Below are positions 1-5,470 of a stretch of 9,938 bases of DNA, one piece after another. The notes beneath the pieces are model-generated. The model made no database searches and had not been told where the DNA came from. It saw nothing but the letters and a program-made list of their open reading frames with translations. Both the position numbers and the translations under genes were made by a program. Every line of letters begins with the position of its first letter. The stretch's first letter is position 1. Source of the stretch: Lachnoclostridium sp. UBA6558 (GTDB lineage Bacteria > Bacillota > Clostridia > Lachnospirales > Lachnospiraceae); assembly GCA_002434335.1 (NCBI GenBank), contig DJJW01000035.1:30891-40828 (forward strand), read 5' to 3'.

Positions 1-1511
1 CTTAAGTAATACCAGGAAGAACAAACAAAGGTGTCAAGTGTATCAGTTTCACGGACACCAGGACCCTTACAACAAGGGCAGGTGGTATGCATGAATTCTT
101 CATGACGTGCTAAGGGAGATTTGCCGCCGGGTACAAAATCAACATCAAAAGGCAATTCAACGGGAAGTTCATTTTCAGGAACCGGTACTATACCGCATTT
201 TTCACAGTATATAATGGGTATAGGTGCTCCCCAGTACCGTTGTCTTGATACCAGCCAGTCACGCAATCGGTAATTTATCTTATTTCTTCCTTTGTTTATT
301 GCAATAAGTTTCTCTGCAATAACAGTTTTCGCTGCTTCAGAACCCAAACCGGTATAGACTCCACTGTTAATAAGAACACCTTTATCCGTAAAGGGTAGCA
401 ATGTATTATAAGTCTCATCAACACTCTTTATCACTTCTAAAACAGGCAGCTGATATTTAACGGCAAAGCCATAGTCCCTTTCATCATGGGCTGGAACAGC
501 CATAACAGCCCCTGTTCCGTATGAACCCAGAACATAGTCACTGATCCACACCGGTAGTTTCTCTCCTGAAATCGGATGAATACAAAATGTACCGGTAAAT
601 TCACCTGTTTTTTCTTTTGTTAAGGAGGTTCTGTCTATTTCCGTTAGAAATGCTGTTCTCTGTTGATATTCCTCTACAGCCTTTTTTTGCTGCGGGGTAG
701 TTATTATATTCACAAGGGGATGTTCCGGGGCAAGCACCAGATAAGTTACTCCCATCAATGTATCTACACGGGTTGTGTACACCTCTATGATAGTGTCAAA
801 GCCTTCAACTGAAAATTTAACATCTGTTCCGCAGCTTTTACCAATCCAGTTTCTTTGAATAGCCTTCGTTTTAGCAGGCCAATTAAGAGTATCCAATCCC
901 TCTAACAGTTCCTCAGCGTAATCAGTTATTTTAAAGAACCATTGTGTCAGTTCCTTTTGCTCTCCCTTTGAGCTCAATCGTTCACACGAGCCGTTAAAAA
1001 CCTGTTCATTTGCCAGTACCGTATTACAGTCAGGACACCAGTTTACCGGTGCTTCTTTACGATATGCAAGACCTCTCTTATAAAGTTGTAAAAATATCCA
1101 TTGAGTCCATTTATAATACTCTGGTGCACAGGTTTTAATCTCATAATCCCAATCATAGGTAGCACCAATCGTTCTTAATTGCTTTTCCATGTTCAAAATG
1201 TTGGCTTCAGTAGAGATCTTTGGGTGAACTCCCGTCTGAAGGGCATAATTTTCTGCCGGCAGGCCAAAAGCATCAAAACCCATGGGATGAAAGACCCTAT
1301 AACCCTGCATTCGTTTCATTCTGCCCCAAATATCAGAAAGGCCGAAGTTCCACCAATGACCTATATGAAGCTTTGCTCCTGATGGATATGAGAACATTTC
1401 CAGTAAATACAACTTTTGCTTTTTAGATTCAGGGTCAAATTTGTATAACCCTGTACTTTCCCAGTTTTTCTGCCATTTTGCATCTGTTTGCTTTGAGTAA
1501 GTGATACCCAT
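1..1511 (-). CDS. leuS: Leucyl-tRNA synthetase, N-terminal 503 residues (cut by the window edge)
   Basis: Charges tRNA-Leu with leucine in the cytoplasm. The frame is open from an ATG at 1511-1509 to base 1 (503 codons plus 2 nt), so roughly the C-terminal third, including the KMSKS loop and anticodon-binding domain, lies outside. A ribosome site, AAAGGAG, sits 6 nt upstream. Visible class I LeuRS landmarks are the HIGH motif (H49-IG-H52), the LeuRS block HPMGFDAFGLPAEN (75-88), the zinc knuckle beginning VNWCPDC (C159, C162), the CP1 editing domain with its Thr-rich TTRVDT stretch (246-251), and GTGAVMAVPAHDERD (332-346) containing the editing Asp. A second Cys cluster follows (YCEKC near 436-439; CPCC near 478-481), then ETDTLDTFV (489-496). 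The HIGHWWN form and WFFKITDYAE place it in the CPxC-bearing LeuRS subtype found in clostridia and Bacteroidetes rather than the B. subtilis type. The second half of the first zinc site is CERL, not CxxC. Expression is controlled by the T-box immediately upstream. Confidence 0.97.
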   Translation of the reverse strand, partial: MGITYSKQTDAKWQKNWESTGLYKFDPESKKQKLYLLEMFSYPSGAKLHIGHWWNFGLSDIWGRMKRMQGYRVFHPMGFDAFGLPAENYALQTGVHPKISTEANILNMEKQLRTIGATYDWDYEIKTCAPEYYKWTQWIFLQLYKRGLAYRKEAPVNWCPDCNTVLANEQVFNGSCERLSSKGEQKELTQWFFKITDYAEELLEGLDTLNWPAKTKAIQRNWIGKSCGTDVKFSVEGFDTIIEVYTTRVDTLMGVTYLVLAPEHPLVNIITTPQQKKAVEEYQQRTAFLTEIDRTSLTKEKTGEFTGTFCIHPISGEKLPVWISDYVLGSYGTGAVMAVPAHDERDYGFAVKYQLPVLEVIKSVDETYNTLLPFTDKGVLINSGVYTGLGSEAAKTVIAEKLIAINKGRNKINYRLRDWLVSRQRYWGAPIPIIYCEKCGIVPVPENELPVELPFDVDFVPGGKSPLARHEEFMHTTCPCCKGPGVRETDTLDTFVCSSWYYL

Positions 1512-1556
1512 TAATAGCTCCTTTCTATCAACATTTATAGTTTTACCCTATAAATG

Positions 1557-1599
1557 AAAAAAGTCTCCCTTTCTCATTTCAGAGACGAAGGGAGACTTT
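1557..1599 (-). terminator. Intrinsic terminator 2 within the leuS leader
   Basis: A 12-bp outer stem (AAAGTCTCCCTT at 1599-1588 with AAGGGAGACTTT at 1571-1560), an inner TCTC/GAGA helix, and a six-T run to 1557. It competes with antiterminator module 2: A1 is TTAGAG (1615-1610) with CTCTGA (1584-1579), the bulge is TGGTACC (1609-1603), and A2 is GCG (1602-1600) with CGT (1587-1585). It lies 45 nt upstream of the leuS start codon. Confidence 0.92.
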
Positions 1600-1667
1600 C
1601 GCGGTACCACTCTAATTCATGCAGCTGCATGCACTCAATTTGATACAGGTTTATCGGATTAAGAAAT

Positions 1668-1700
1668 AAAAAACTTCTATCTCAAAAAGAGACAGAAGTT
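1668..1700 (-). terminator. Intrinsic terminator 1 within the leuS leader
   Basis: A 12-bp stem (1700-1689 with 1683-1672, one G-U pair) with a TTTTT loop, followed by a six-T run ending at 1668. It overlaps the 3' side of antiterminator module 1, as expected for a T-box switch. Confidence 0.88.
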
Positions 1701-1718
1701 ATCTGCTATACCACTCTT
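1687..1718 (-). promoter_or_regulatory. T-box antiterminator module 1 (upstream copy)
   Basis: The antiterminator fold can be paired by hand. Helix A1 is AAGAG (1718-1714) with CTCTT (1691-1687). The 7-nt bulge is TGGTATA (1713-1707). Helix A2 is GCAG (1706-1703) with CTGT (1695-1692), closed by a 7-nt loop. The bulge keeps UGGU for pairing with the tRNA NCCA end but has UA where most T-boxes have CC. Its 3' strand is the 5' strand of the hairpin at 1700-1672, so the two are mutually exclusive. Confidence 0.8.
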
Positions 1719-1863
1719 AATAATCGATACCAATAAAGCTCTATATCTATCCCCTCTAACGGTGGGCTTCCGGCTTAACCTACTAAATCGTTCAGTCAGC
1801 TACTCCAAGGTGAGTTCACCATGCTCTAATTCTTGTTTCGCACCCTCCAACAAGTCTCTGGTA

Positions 1864-1892
1864 ATTATACTATGGTTAATAATCCTTCTCAA
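1864..1892 (-). promoter_or_regulatory. Sigma-A-type promoter proximal to the leuS T-box
   Basis: A -35 TTGAGA (1892-1887), a 17-bp spacer and a perfect -10 TATAAT (1869-1864). The expected start near 1857 is just 5' of T-box Stem I, which supports it as the leuS promoter. Confidence 0.85.
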
Positions 1893-1916
1893 CGTATTTG
1901 CATTTTTTATTGACAT

Positions 1917-1945
1917 ATCATAACACTGGTTCTTCGAAAGGTCAA
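1917..1945 (-). promoter_or_regulatory. Second upstream sigma-A-type promoter for leuS
   Basis: A -35 TTGACC (1945-1940), a 17-bp spacer and a -10 TATGAT (1922-1917). It sits just after the stop codon of the phosphoesterase gene and 53 bp upstream of the proximal promoter. A start near 1910 would give a longer version of the same leader. Call based on consensus match and spacing only. Confidence 0.6.
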
Positions 1946-1948
1946 GTA

Positions 1949-3301
1949 CTATTTAATATGCATGTTATTATTATCAATATCATTGTGAGGAATCATACTA
2001 AGAATATATGCTCTCATGGCTTCCAGTGCTTCTACCTGATCGGCTGCAATCCACAATTTATAGCCACTGGAATTCTCAATCTGCTCCTTTATGAGACCGG
2101 TGGTTCCCCTGAAATAATTCAGATTTAACAGGTTTATAGTTTCCGCCATATATCCTGCTTCAATTACTGAATACAAGCCAGTCTCAGCTACCACATTATA
2201 GGCTTTCGCAAAAGAAGCATTGGTAAAGAAATCTTCTGAATAGGCAGAGAAATTAAGAAGATTTTCATCTGTTTTTCCATTTTCCCTGGCCCAGCTCTCA
2301 ACATCCACTCTATCCGTTCTGTAATCAAAACCGCGTTCCGGTGAATAATCTAAAATACCGTATTGAAATGGATACATTACCATAGAGCTGGAAGCAATAT
2401 CATATATCCTGTTTTCTTCTTCCCCTTTGTATTTAATATCCTGAATATGTAAATGTCCGCTGAAAACCAGATTAAGTCCATTATCTCTGAAGGTATTTTC
2501 TACATTTATGTGATTATCAAGTGTAAATCCATAGTGTATCCTGGAACTGTGATTATAAAGATTATGATGCATAACTGTCACAATACGTGCATTTTTTTCT
2601 TTTGCCAGCTTGCTGCACTTTTCAATCCACTTTAAGGTATTTTCACCCAGCTCTCCGTTGGTAACGGGAGTGTTGGTCTTATCATTCAGATAATACTCGC
2701 AGGTATCCAGCATCAGCAGCCATACATCTTCCGAAGGGGCTGCCAGATAACTAAGGGAATAATTATCTCTTGAGATTGCCTCACCGAATCCGAACTCTTT
2801 ATAGATGTCTTTGAACTCCGAGGAATCCACAGAAGGTACCTTAAATTTCTTGTCCTCTTTAAACCCTCTTGCCCAGGGATTTGAAATATCGTGGTTTCCG
2901 GGTATTACATAGATGCTTGTTCCGGAAGCTTCTTCTATTTCCTTAAATTTCTCTGCAAGTGCCAAATGACTTTCCTTCTCACCGTTGGTAGTCAGATCCC
3001 CGCTTACTATAAGGATATCGGGTTTTTCTTTTTCTACCTTACTTCCAAAAGCACTGACTATTTCGTCTATGTAATTTAATTGTCTTCCATCTCCGGTCTT
3101 CCAATATTTCTGAAAGGCACTGCCGTTATCATGAACCGAATCTGCTATGTAATGAATATCAGTAGTTATAAACATAGAGAGGTCTGTACCTGATTCGATT
3201 GGGTCTGGCCTGTTACTGCTACAGGCAGTACCCATAAGAGATAATAATATTACTATTAGTATTGATAATGACAGCCGCAGTTTTTTAGGATGATAAGACA
3301 T
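1949..3301 (-). CDS. Calcineurin-like metallophosphoesterase, predicted lipoprotein
   Basis: A 450-residue protein with a lipoprotein signal: basic KKLR, a hydrophobic core (about 10-23) and a lipobox ending GTAC with C27 as the predicted lipidated residue. It should be anchored on the outer face of the membrane. All metallophosphoesterase blocks are present in order: DIH (D48, H50), SGDLTTNGE with D102, IPGNHD (N136, H137), VMHH (H245, H246) and SGHLH (H283, H285). These residues normally bind a two-metal centre that hydrolyses phosphomonoesters or phosphodiesters. The substrate cannot be read from sequence. Residues from about 300 to 450 form a C-terminal region I do not recognise. Start choice: AAAGGAG lies 8 nt upstream of the ATG. 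The gene follows the zinc-ribbon membrane protein gene by 50 bp with no terminator between them, so the two may be co-transcribed. No clear terminator follows the stop before the leuS promoters. Confidence 0.93.
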   Translation of the reverse strand: MSYHPKKLRLSLSILIVILLSLMGTACSSNRPDPIESGTDLSMFITTDIHYIADSVHDNGSAFQKYWKTGDGRQLNYIDEIVSAFGSKVEKEKPDILIVSGDLTTNGEKESHLALAEKFKEIEEASGTSIYVIPGNHDISNPWARGFKEDKKFKVPSVDSSEFKDIYKEFGFGEAISRDNYSLSYLAAPSEDVWLLMLDTCEYYLNDKTNTPVTNGELGENTLKWIEKCSKLAKEKNARIVTVMHHNLYNHSSRIHYGFTLDNHINVENTFRDNGLNLVFSGHLHIQDIKYKGEEENRIYDIASSSMVMYPFQYGILDYSPERGFDYRTDRVDVESWARENGKTDENLLNFSAYSEDFFTNASFAKAYNVVAETGLYSVIEAGYMAETINLLNLNYFRGTTGLIKEQIENSSGYKLWIAADQVEALEAMRAYILSMIPHNDIDNNNMHIK

Positions 3302-3351
3302 ATTACTTGCTCCTTTGATATTATTTATTATGACAATGCAGCCGCTGGTAA

Positions 3352-3615
3352 TTAGAATATTTTACCCTTAAAATCATCTTGAGGCTCCATATATTTTACT
3401 TTTTTGCAATTAGGACATCTTATGATTTTACCCTCTACAGCATTCTGCGATAGGAGCATTTTCAGCAAAGATGGCTTGAATTCATGATAGCACACCGGAC
3501 ACTTAAAATGTTCATGACGATAGAAATATCGCAAACGGAATATCATATAAATTATGCAAATAATTAATAAGGTAAAAGCTATATACATTATTATTATACC
3601 TGGATTCTTATTCAT
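3352..3615 (-). CDS. Small single-pass membrane protein with a C-terminal zinc ribbon
   Basis: An 87-residue protein of unknown function. A hydrophobic segment (about residues 7-26) is followed by basic RLRYFYRHEH. A four-cysteine zinc-ribbon pattern comes next: CPVC (C39, C42) and CPNC (C67, C70), 24 residues apart, in a soluble C-terminal tail. The charge distribution suggests the ribbon faces the cytoplasm. An upstream GTG at 3621-3619 would add two residues, but it overlaps the AGGAAAGG ribosome site. The ATG at 3615-3613 has that site 5 nt upstream and is the better start. The product resembles small zinc-ribbon membrane proteins common in Firmicutes; no family can be named. It lies directly downstream of the inverted-repeat-rich spacer and upstream of the phosphoesterase gene. 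Confidence 0.75.
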   Translation of the reverse strand: MNKNPGIIIMYIAFTLLIICIIYMIFRLRYFYRHEHFKCPVCYHEFKPSLLKMLLSQNAVEGKIIRCPNCKKVKYMEPQDDFKGKIF

Positions 3616-3620
3616 ATGCA

Positions 3621-3628
3621 CCTTTCCT
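3621..3628 (-). promoter_or_regulatory. Ribosome binding site that fixes the start of the zinc-ribbon gene
   Basis: AGGAAAGG followed by 5 nt and then ATG at 3615. The alternative GTG start uses the last G of this site, so ribosome positioning favours the ATG. Confidence 0.65.
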
Positions 3629-3672
3629 GATAAACAAATAGAAAATATAAGTTGAATTTAGGATATTAACCG

Positions 3673-3720
3673 TTTACAGGTGTAAAAATGCACTTATAGA
3701 AGCATTTTTACACCTGTAAA
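3673..3720. repeat. Perfect 19-bp inverted repeat with 10-bp loop, containing two TACANNTGTA palindromes
   Basis: Arms 3673-3691 and 3702-3720 are exact reverse complements. Each arm also carries its own palindrome: TTTACAGGTGTAAA (3673-3686) and TTTACACCTGTAAA (3707-3720), with centres 34 bp apart. The core TACANNTGTA equals the published consensus (cop box) for CopY/BlaI-family winged-helix repressors, so an operator pair is possible. As RNA it would be a very stable hairpin, but no U-run follows the stem on either strand, so it is not a standard intrinsic terminator. It lies upstream of the zinc-ribbon gene and downstream of ybaK. Confidence 0.85.
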
Positions 3721-3727
3721 AAAGAAC

Positions 3728-3745
3728 ATCTAAGTTATCTTAGAT
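3728..3745. repeat. Short inverted repeat, 7-bp arms
   Basis: ATCTAAG (3728-3734) and CTTAGAT (3739-3745) around a 4-bp loop. It lies between two other perfect inverted repeats in the same spacer. Role unknown. Confidence 0.6.
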
Positions 3746-3768
3746 AGTATAAAGTGAATCAAAAGTTA

Positions 3769-3794
3769 ATGTATTCTGTTAGATACATTAAAAA
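3769..3794. repeat. A+T-rich inverted repeat downstream of ybaK
   Basis: TTAATGTAT and ATACATTAA, perfect 9-bp arms around an 8-bp loop, 24 bp past the ybaK stop codon. On the minus strand the stem is followed by CTTTT, which makes it a weak terminator candidate for the radical SAM-ybaK operon. The stem is A+T rich and the U-tract is interrupted, so this is uncertain. Confidence 0.5.
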
Positions 3795-3817
3795 ATAGTT
3801 TGTTATTCCTATCTACA

Positions 3818-4300
3818 TTAATCTGTAAGATCTGCAAAAGACCCCTGTATAAAATCAATCAAAATTAAGGGTTCCACAACCATCTGGCATCCTCTTATTC
3901 CCGCACTTACAATCACCTTATCGAATAACTGTGCGGTTTCGTCCATAAAGGTCGTATATTTCTTCTTCATACCAACAGGTGAACAACCGCCTCTTATATA
4001 ACCGGTCAATCCCAGAAGGTCCTTTTGAGGGACCATTTCTATTTTCTTCTCACCGGTTATAAGCGCAGCTTTTTTCAAATTAAGTTCCTCTTTTACCGGT
4101 ATGCAGAATACATATACCTCTGCTTTTCCCTTTGCCACCAGAGTCTTAAAGACCTGTTCCGGAGGAACACGGAGCTGGGTAGCTACATGTTCGCCGGATA
4201 AATTATTCTCATCAGGCTCATATTCATAGGTCTCATATGGAATGCCTGCTTGTTCTAACAGCCTTACAGCATTTGTTTTATTCTTCCCTGATTTGTTCAT
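3818..4300 (-). CDS. ybaK: YbaK/EbsC-family Cys-tRNA(Pro) deacylase
   Basis: A 160-residue stand-alone editing protein. In the family it hydrolyses Cys-tRNA(Pro) made in error by prolyl-tRNA synthetase. The sequence follows the YbaK pattern throughout: the TNAVRLLEQAGI start, EHVATQLRVPPEQVFKTLV with the catalytic-type lysine K52, PVKEELNLKKAA (68-79), GEKKIEM, and the GGCSPVGMKKKY loop (104-115). The length matches the family (about 155-165). The ATG lies 23 nt before the stop of the upstream RNase gene and no good ribosome site precedes it. No other in-frame start is available near the N terminus, so translation is probably coupled to rng. It is the last gene of the operon beginning at 8103. 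The gene has no known connection to radical SAM chemistry. Substrate assignment is from the family; it could differ, since YbaK-like domains edit several tRNAs. Confidence 0.93.
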   Translation of the reverse strand: MNKSGKNKTNAVRLLEQAGIPYETYEYEPDENNLSGEHVATQLRVPPEQVFKTLVAKGKAEVYVFCIPVKEELNLKKAALITGEKKIEMVPQKDLLGLTGYIRGGCSPVGMKKKYTTFMDETAQLFDKVIVSAGIRGCQMVVEPLILIDFIQGSFADLTD

Positions 4301-5468
4301 AAAGAGGTTTGCGCACCTTCTTTCTTGTGACTTCCACCAGATTAAGCGCTGTCATGTCCACTAACACAGTCTTTACCGGGTCTTTCTTCAGGTACTCGGC
4401 AAAAGTATGCATTAAATTACTCTTAGCACTTTTATCCTCCATATCAATAAAGTCCACTATGATAATTCCTGAAAGATTACGGAGTCTGATCTGTTTTGCA
4501 ATTTCCTCCGCTGCTTCCAGGTTCAATTTTAAAAAGGTTTCCTGCACCTGCCTTTTACCATAAATTGCTTTCCCTGTATTCACATCAATGACGGTTAAAG
4601 CTTCTGTAGGCTCAATAATTATTGTGCCCCCGGATTTTAACCATACCTTTTTCTTCAGGGCATTCTCAAGCCCTGAATCTATACTGTATAGTTTCTTTAA
4701 AGACAACAAGGGATCCTCATAAAACTTAAGCTTTGAACTGTCTTCTTTCTGATAATGCTTCAGATAATCGGATATTTCCTCATATAGATTCTTATCATCG
4801 GTAATAATCTCGGTCAGAGTTTCTGATAATCCATCCCGTATATCACAAAGATAACCGGGTAAGGTCTTATGGATCAAAGAGAAAGGAGTCTTATACCTGG
4901 CATGCTCTAAGGTTTCACCATAGAGTTTAATAAGTGTCTGAGCTTCCAGTCTTAAGACTTCATCGTCAATATTTACGGCATTTGTTCTTATAATAAAACC
5001 ATAATCCTCGTGCCTGAAGTCTTCTATCAGAGCTTTTAATCGTTTTCTTTCACTTTCATCAACAATCTTACCGGAGATTCCAATAAGATTGTTGCCGTGG
5101 GTCAGTACCAGATATTTTCCTGTAAAGTTAAGATTTGTAATTGCCACCGGTGCTTTTGTCTTAACATCTGCCTTTGCTATTTGAACCAGTACTTCATCAT
5201 CAACTACCAGCTTATTGTTTTTCTTCGGATTGATAAATACAGGATTTTTAAGTTCAGCCAATGAAAGGTAGCACATCTTACCTTTTTCGTACTCTACAAA
5301 AGCAGCGGCGATATTAGCAACGATATTCTTCACTTTACCAATATAGATGTTTCCGAGAATATTGTCTTCCTTTATGCCAAAGGCATTAACCTGAATCATC
5401 TCTTTTTCATCGTGCAAACTAGAGAGAATCCTGTCCGCATCCTTGGTAATCAACAGTTTATGCTTCAT
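4278..5468 (-). CDS. rng: Ribonuclease E/G family protein lacking the zinc-link and C-terminal domain
   Basis: A 396-residue endoribonuclease of the RNase E/G family, expected to cleave single-stranded A/U-rich sites in rRNA or mRNA. An S1-type RNA-binding stretch (GNIYIGKVKNIV...AAFVEY) covers about 37-110. It is followed by the 5'-sensor/RNase H-like part and the DNase I-like catalytic domain with DVNTG (D295) and VDFIDM (D339). These match the Mg-binding D303 and D346 of E. coli RNase E in order and spacing. The protein stops at LVEVTRKKVRKPLYEQIREE, just where E. coli RNase E continues into the zinc-link CPxCxG and the small dimerisation domain. Those parts are absent, with no frameshift apparent downstream because ybaK begins there in another frame. 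The start ATG has AGAGGTG 5 nt upstream and is 2 nt after the stop of the DUF2344 gene, so the two are coupled. The gene symbol follows common usage; rne could equally be used. Confidence 0.93.
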   Translation of the reverse strand: MKHKLLITKDADRILSSLHDEKEMIQVNAFGIKEDNILGNIYIGKVKNIVANIAAAFVEYEKGKMCYLSLAELKNPVFINPKKNNKLVVDDEVLVQIAKADVKTKAPVAITNLNFTGKYLVLTHGNNLIGISGKIVDESERKRLKALIEDFRHEDYGFIIRTNAVNIDDEVLRLEAQTLIKLYGETLEHARYKTPFSLIHKTLPGYLCDIRDGLSETLTEIITDDKNLYEEISDYLKHYQKEDSSKLKFYEDPLLSLKKLYSIDSGLENALKKKVWLKSGGTIIIEPTEALTVIDVNTGKAIYGKRQVQETFLKLNLEAAEEIAKQIRLRNLSGIIIVDFIDMEDKSAKSNLMHTFAEYLKKDPVKTVLVDMTALNLVEVTRKKVRKPLYEQIREE

Positions 5469-5470
5469 TT

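Larger units (their letters stand above)
1557..1860 (-). promoter_or_regulatory. Leucine-specific T-box leader with two antiterminator/terminator modules
   Basis: Leader RNA that reads uncharged tRNA-Leu and permits transcription of leuS when charging is low. Stem I is visible from about 1857 (AGAGACTTG) through the GGTGCGAAACAAG distal part. The specifier loop has the typical GAA-CUC-ACC arrangement, with CUC (Leu) at 1814-1812. Downstream are the GCCGG and CCACCGTTA segments expected for the Stem II / IIA-B pseudoknot region (about 1780-1755). The main T-box element, AGAGTGGTACCGCG (1613-1600), matches the AGGGTGGNACCGCG consensus at 13 of 14 positions. A second, more divergent element (AGAGTGGTATAGCA, from 1717) lies 104 nt upstream and has its own terminator. 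UGGU in both copies fits the A73 discriminator of tRNA-Leu. Function from family knowledge; specifier and pairings read directly. Confidence 0.95.

Noticed and set aside
1179..1426. Plus-strand frames opposite leuS
   Set aside because: They sit opposite the HIGH-motif region of leuS and have no ribosome site or family resemblance.
1614..1671. A second complete T-box (own Stem I) before the downstream antiterminator
   Set aside because: Only about 52 nt separate terminator 1 from module 2, and they contain just a CATGCAG-CTGCATG palindrome. There is no specifier loop or distal Stem I, so only the switch part is duplicated.
3673..3720. Standard intrinsic terminator for the ybaK operon
   Set aside because: The stem is strong, but neither strand has a U-run directly after it; the T-rich stretches lie within or before the stem.
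4309..4563. 84-codon plus-strand frame antisense to rng
   Set aside because: It lies wholly opposite the strongly conserved catalytic region of the RNase gene, so it is a shadow frame. The same applies to the plus-strand frames at 6146-6433, 6860-7189, 7306-7578, 7419-7802 and 8712-8918.
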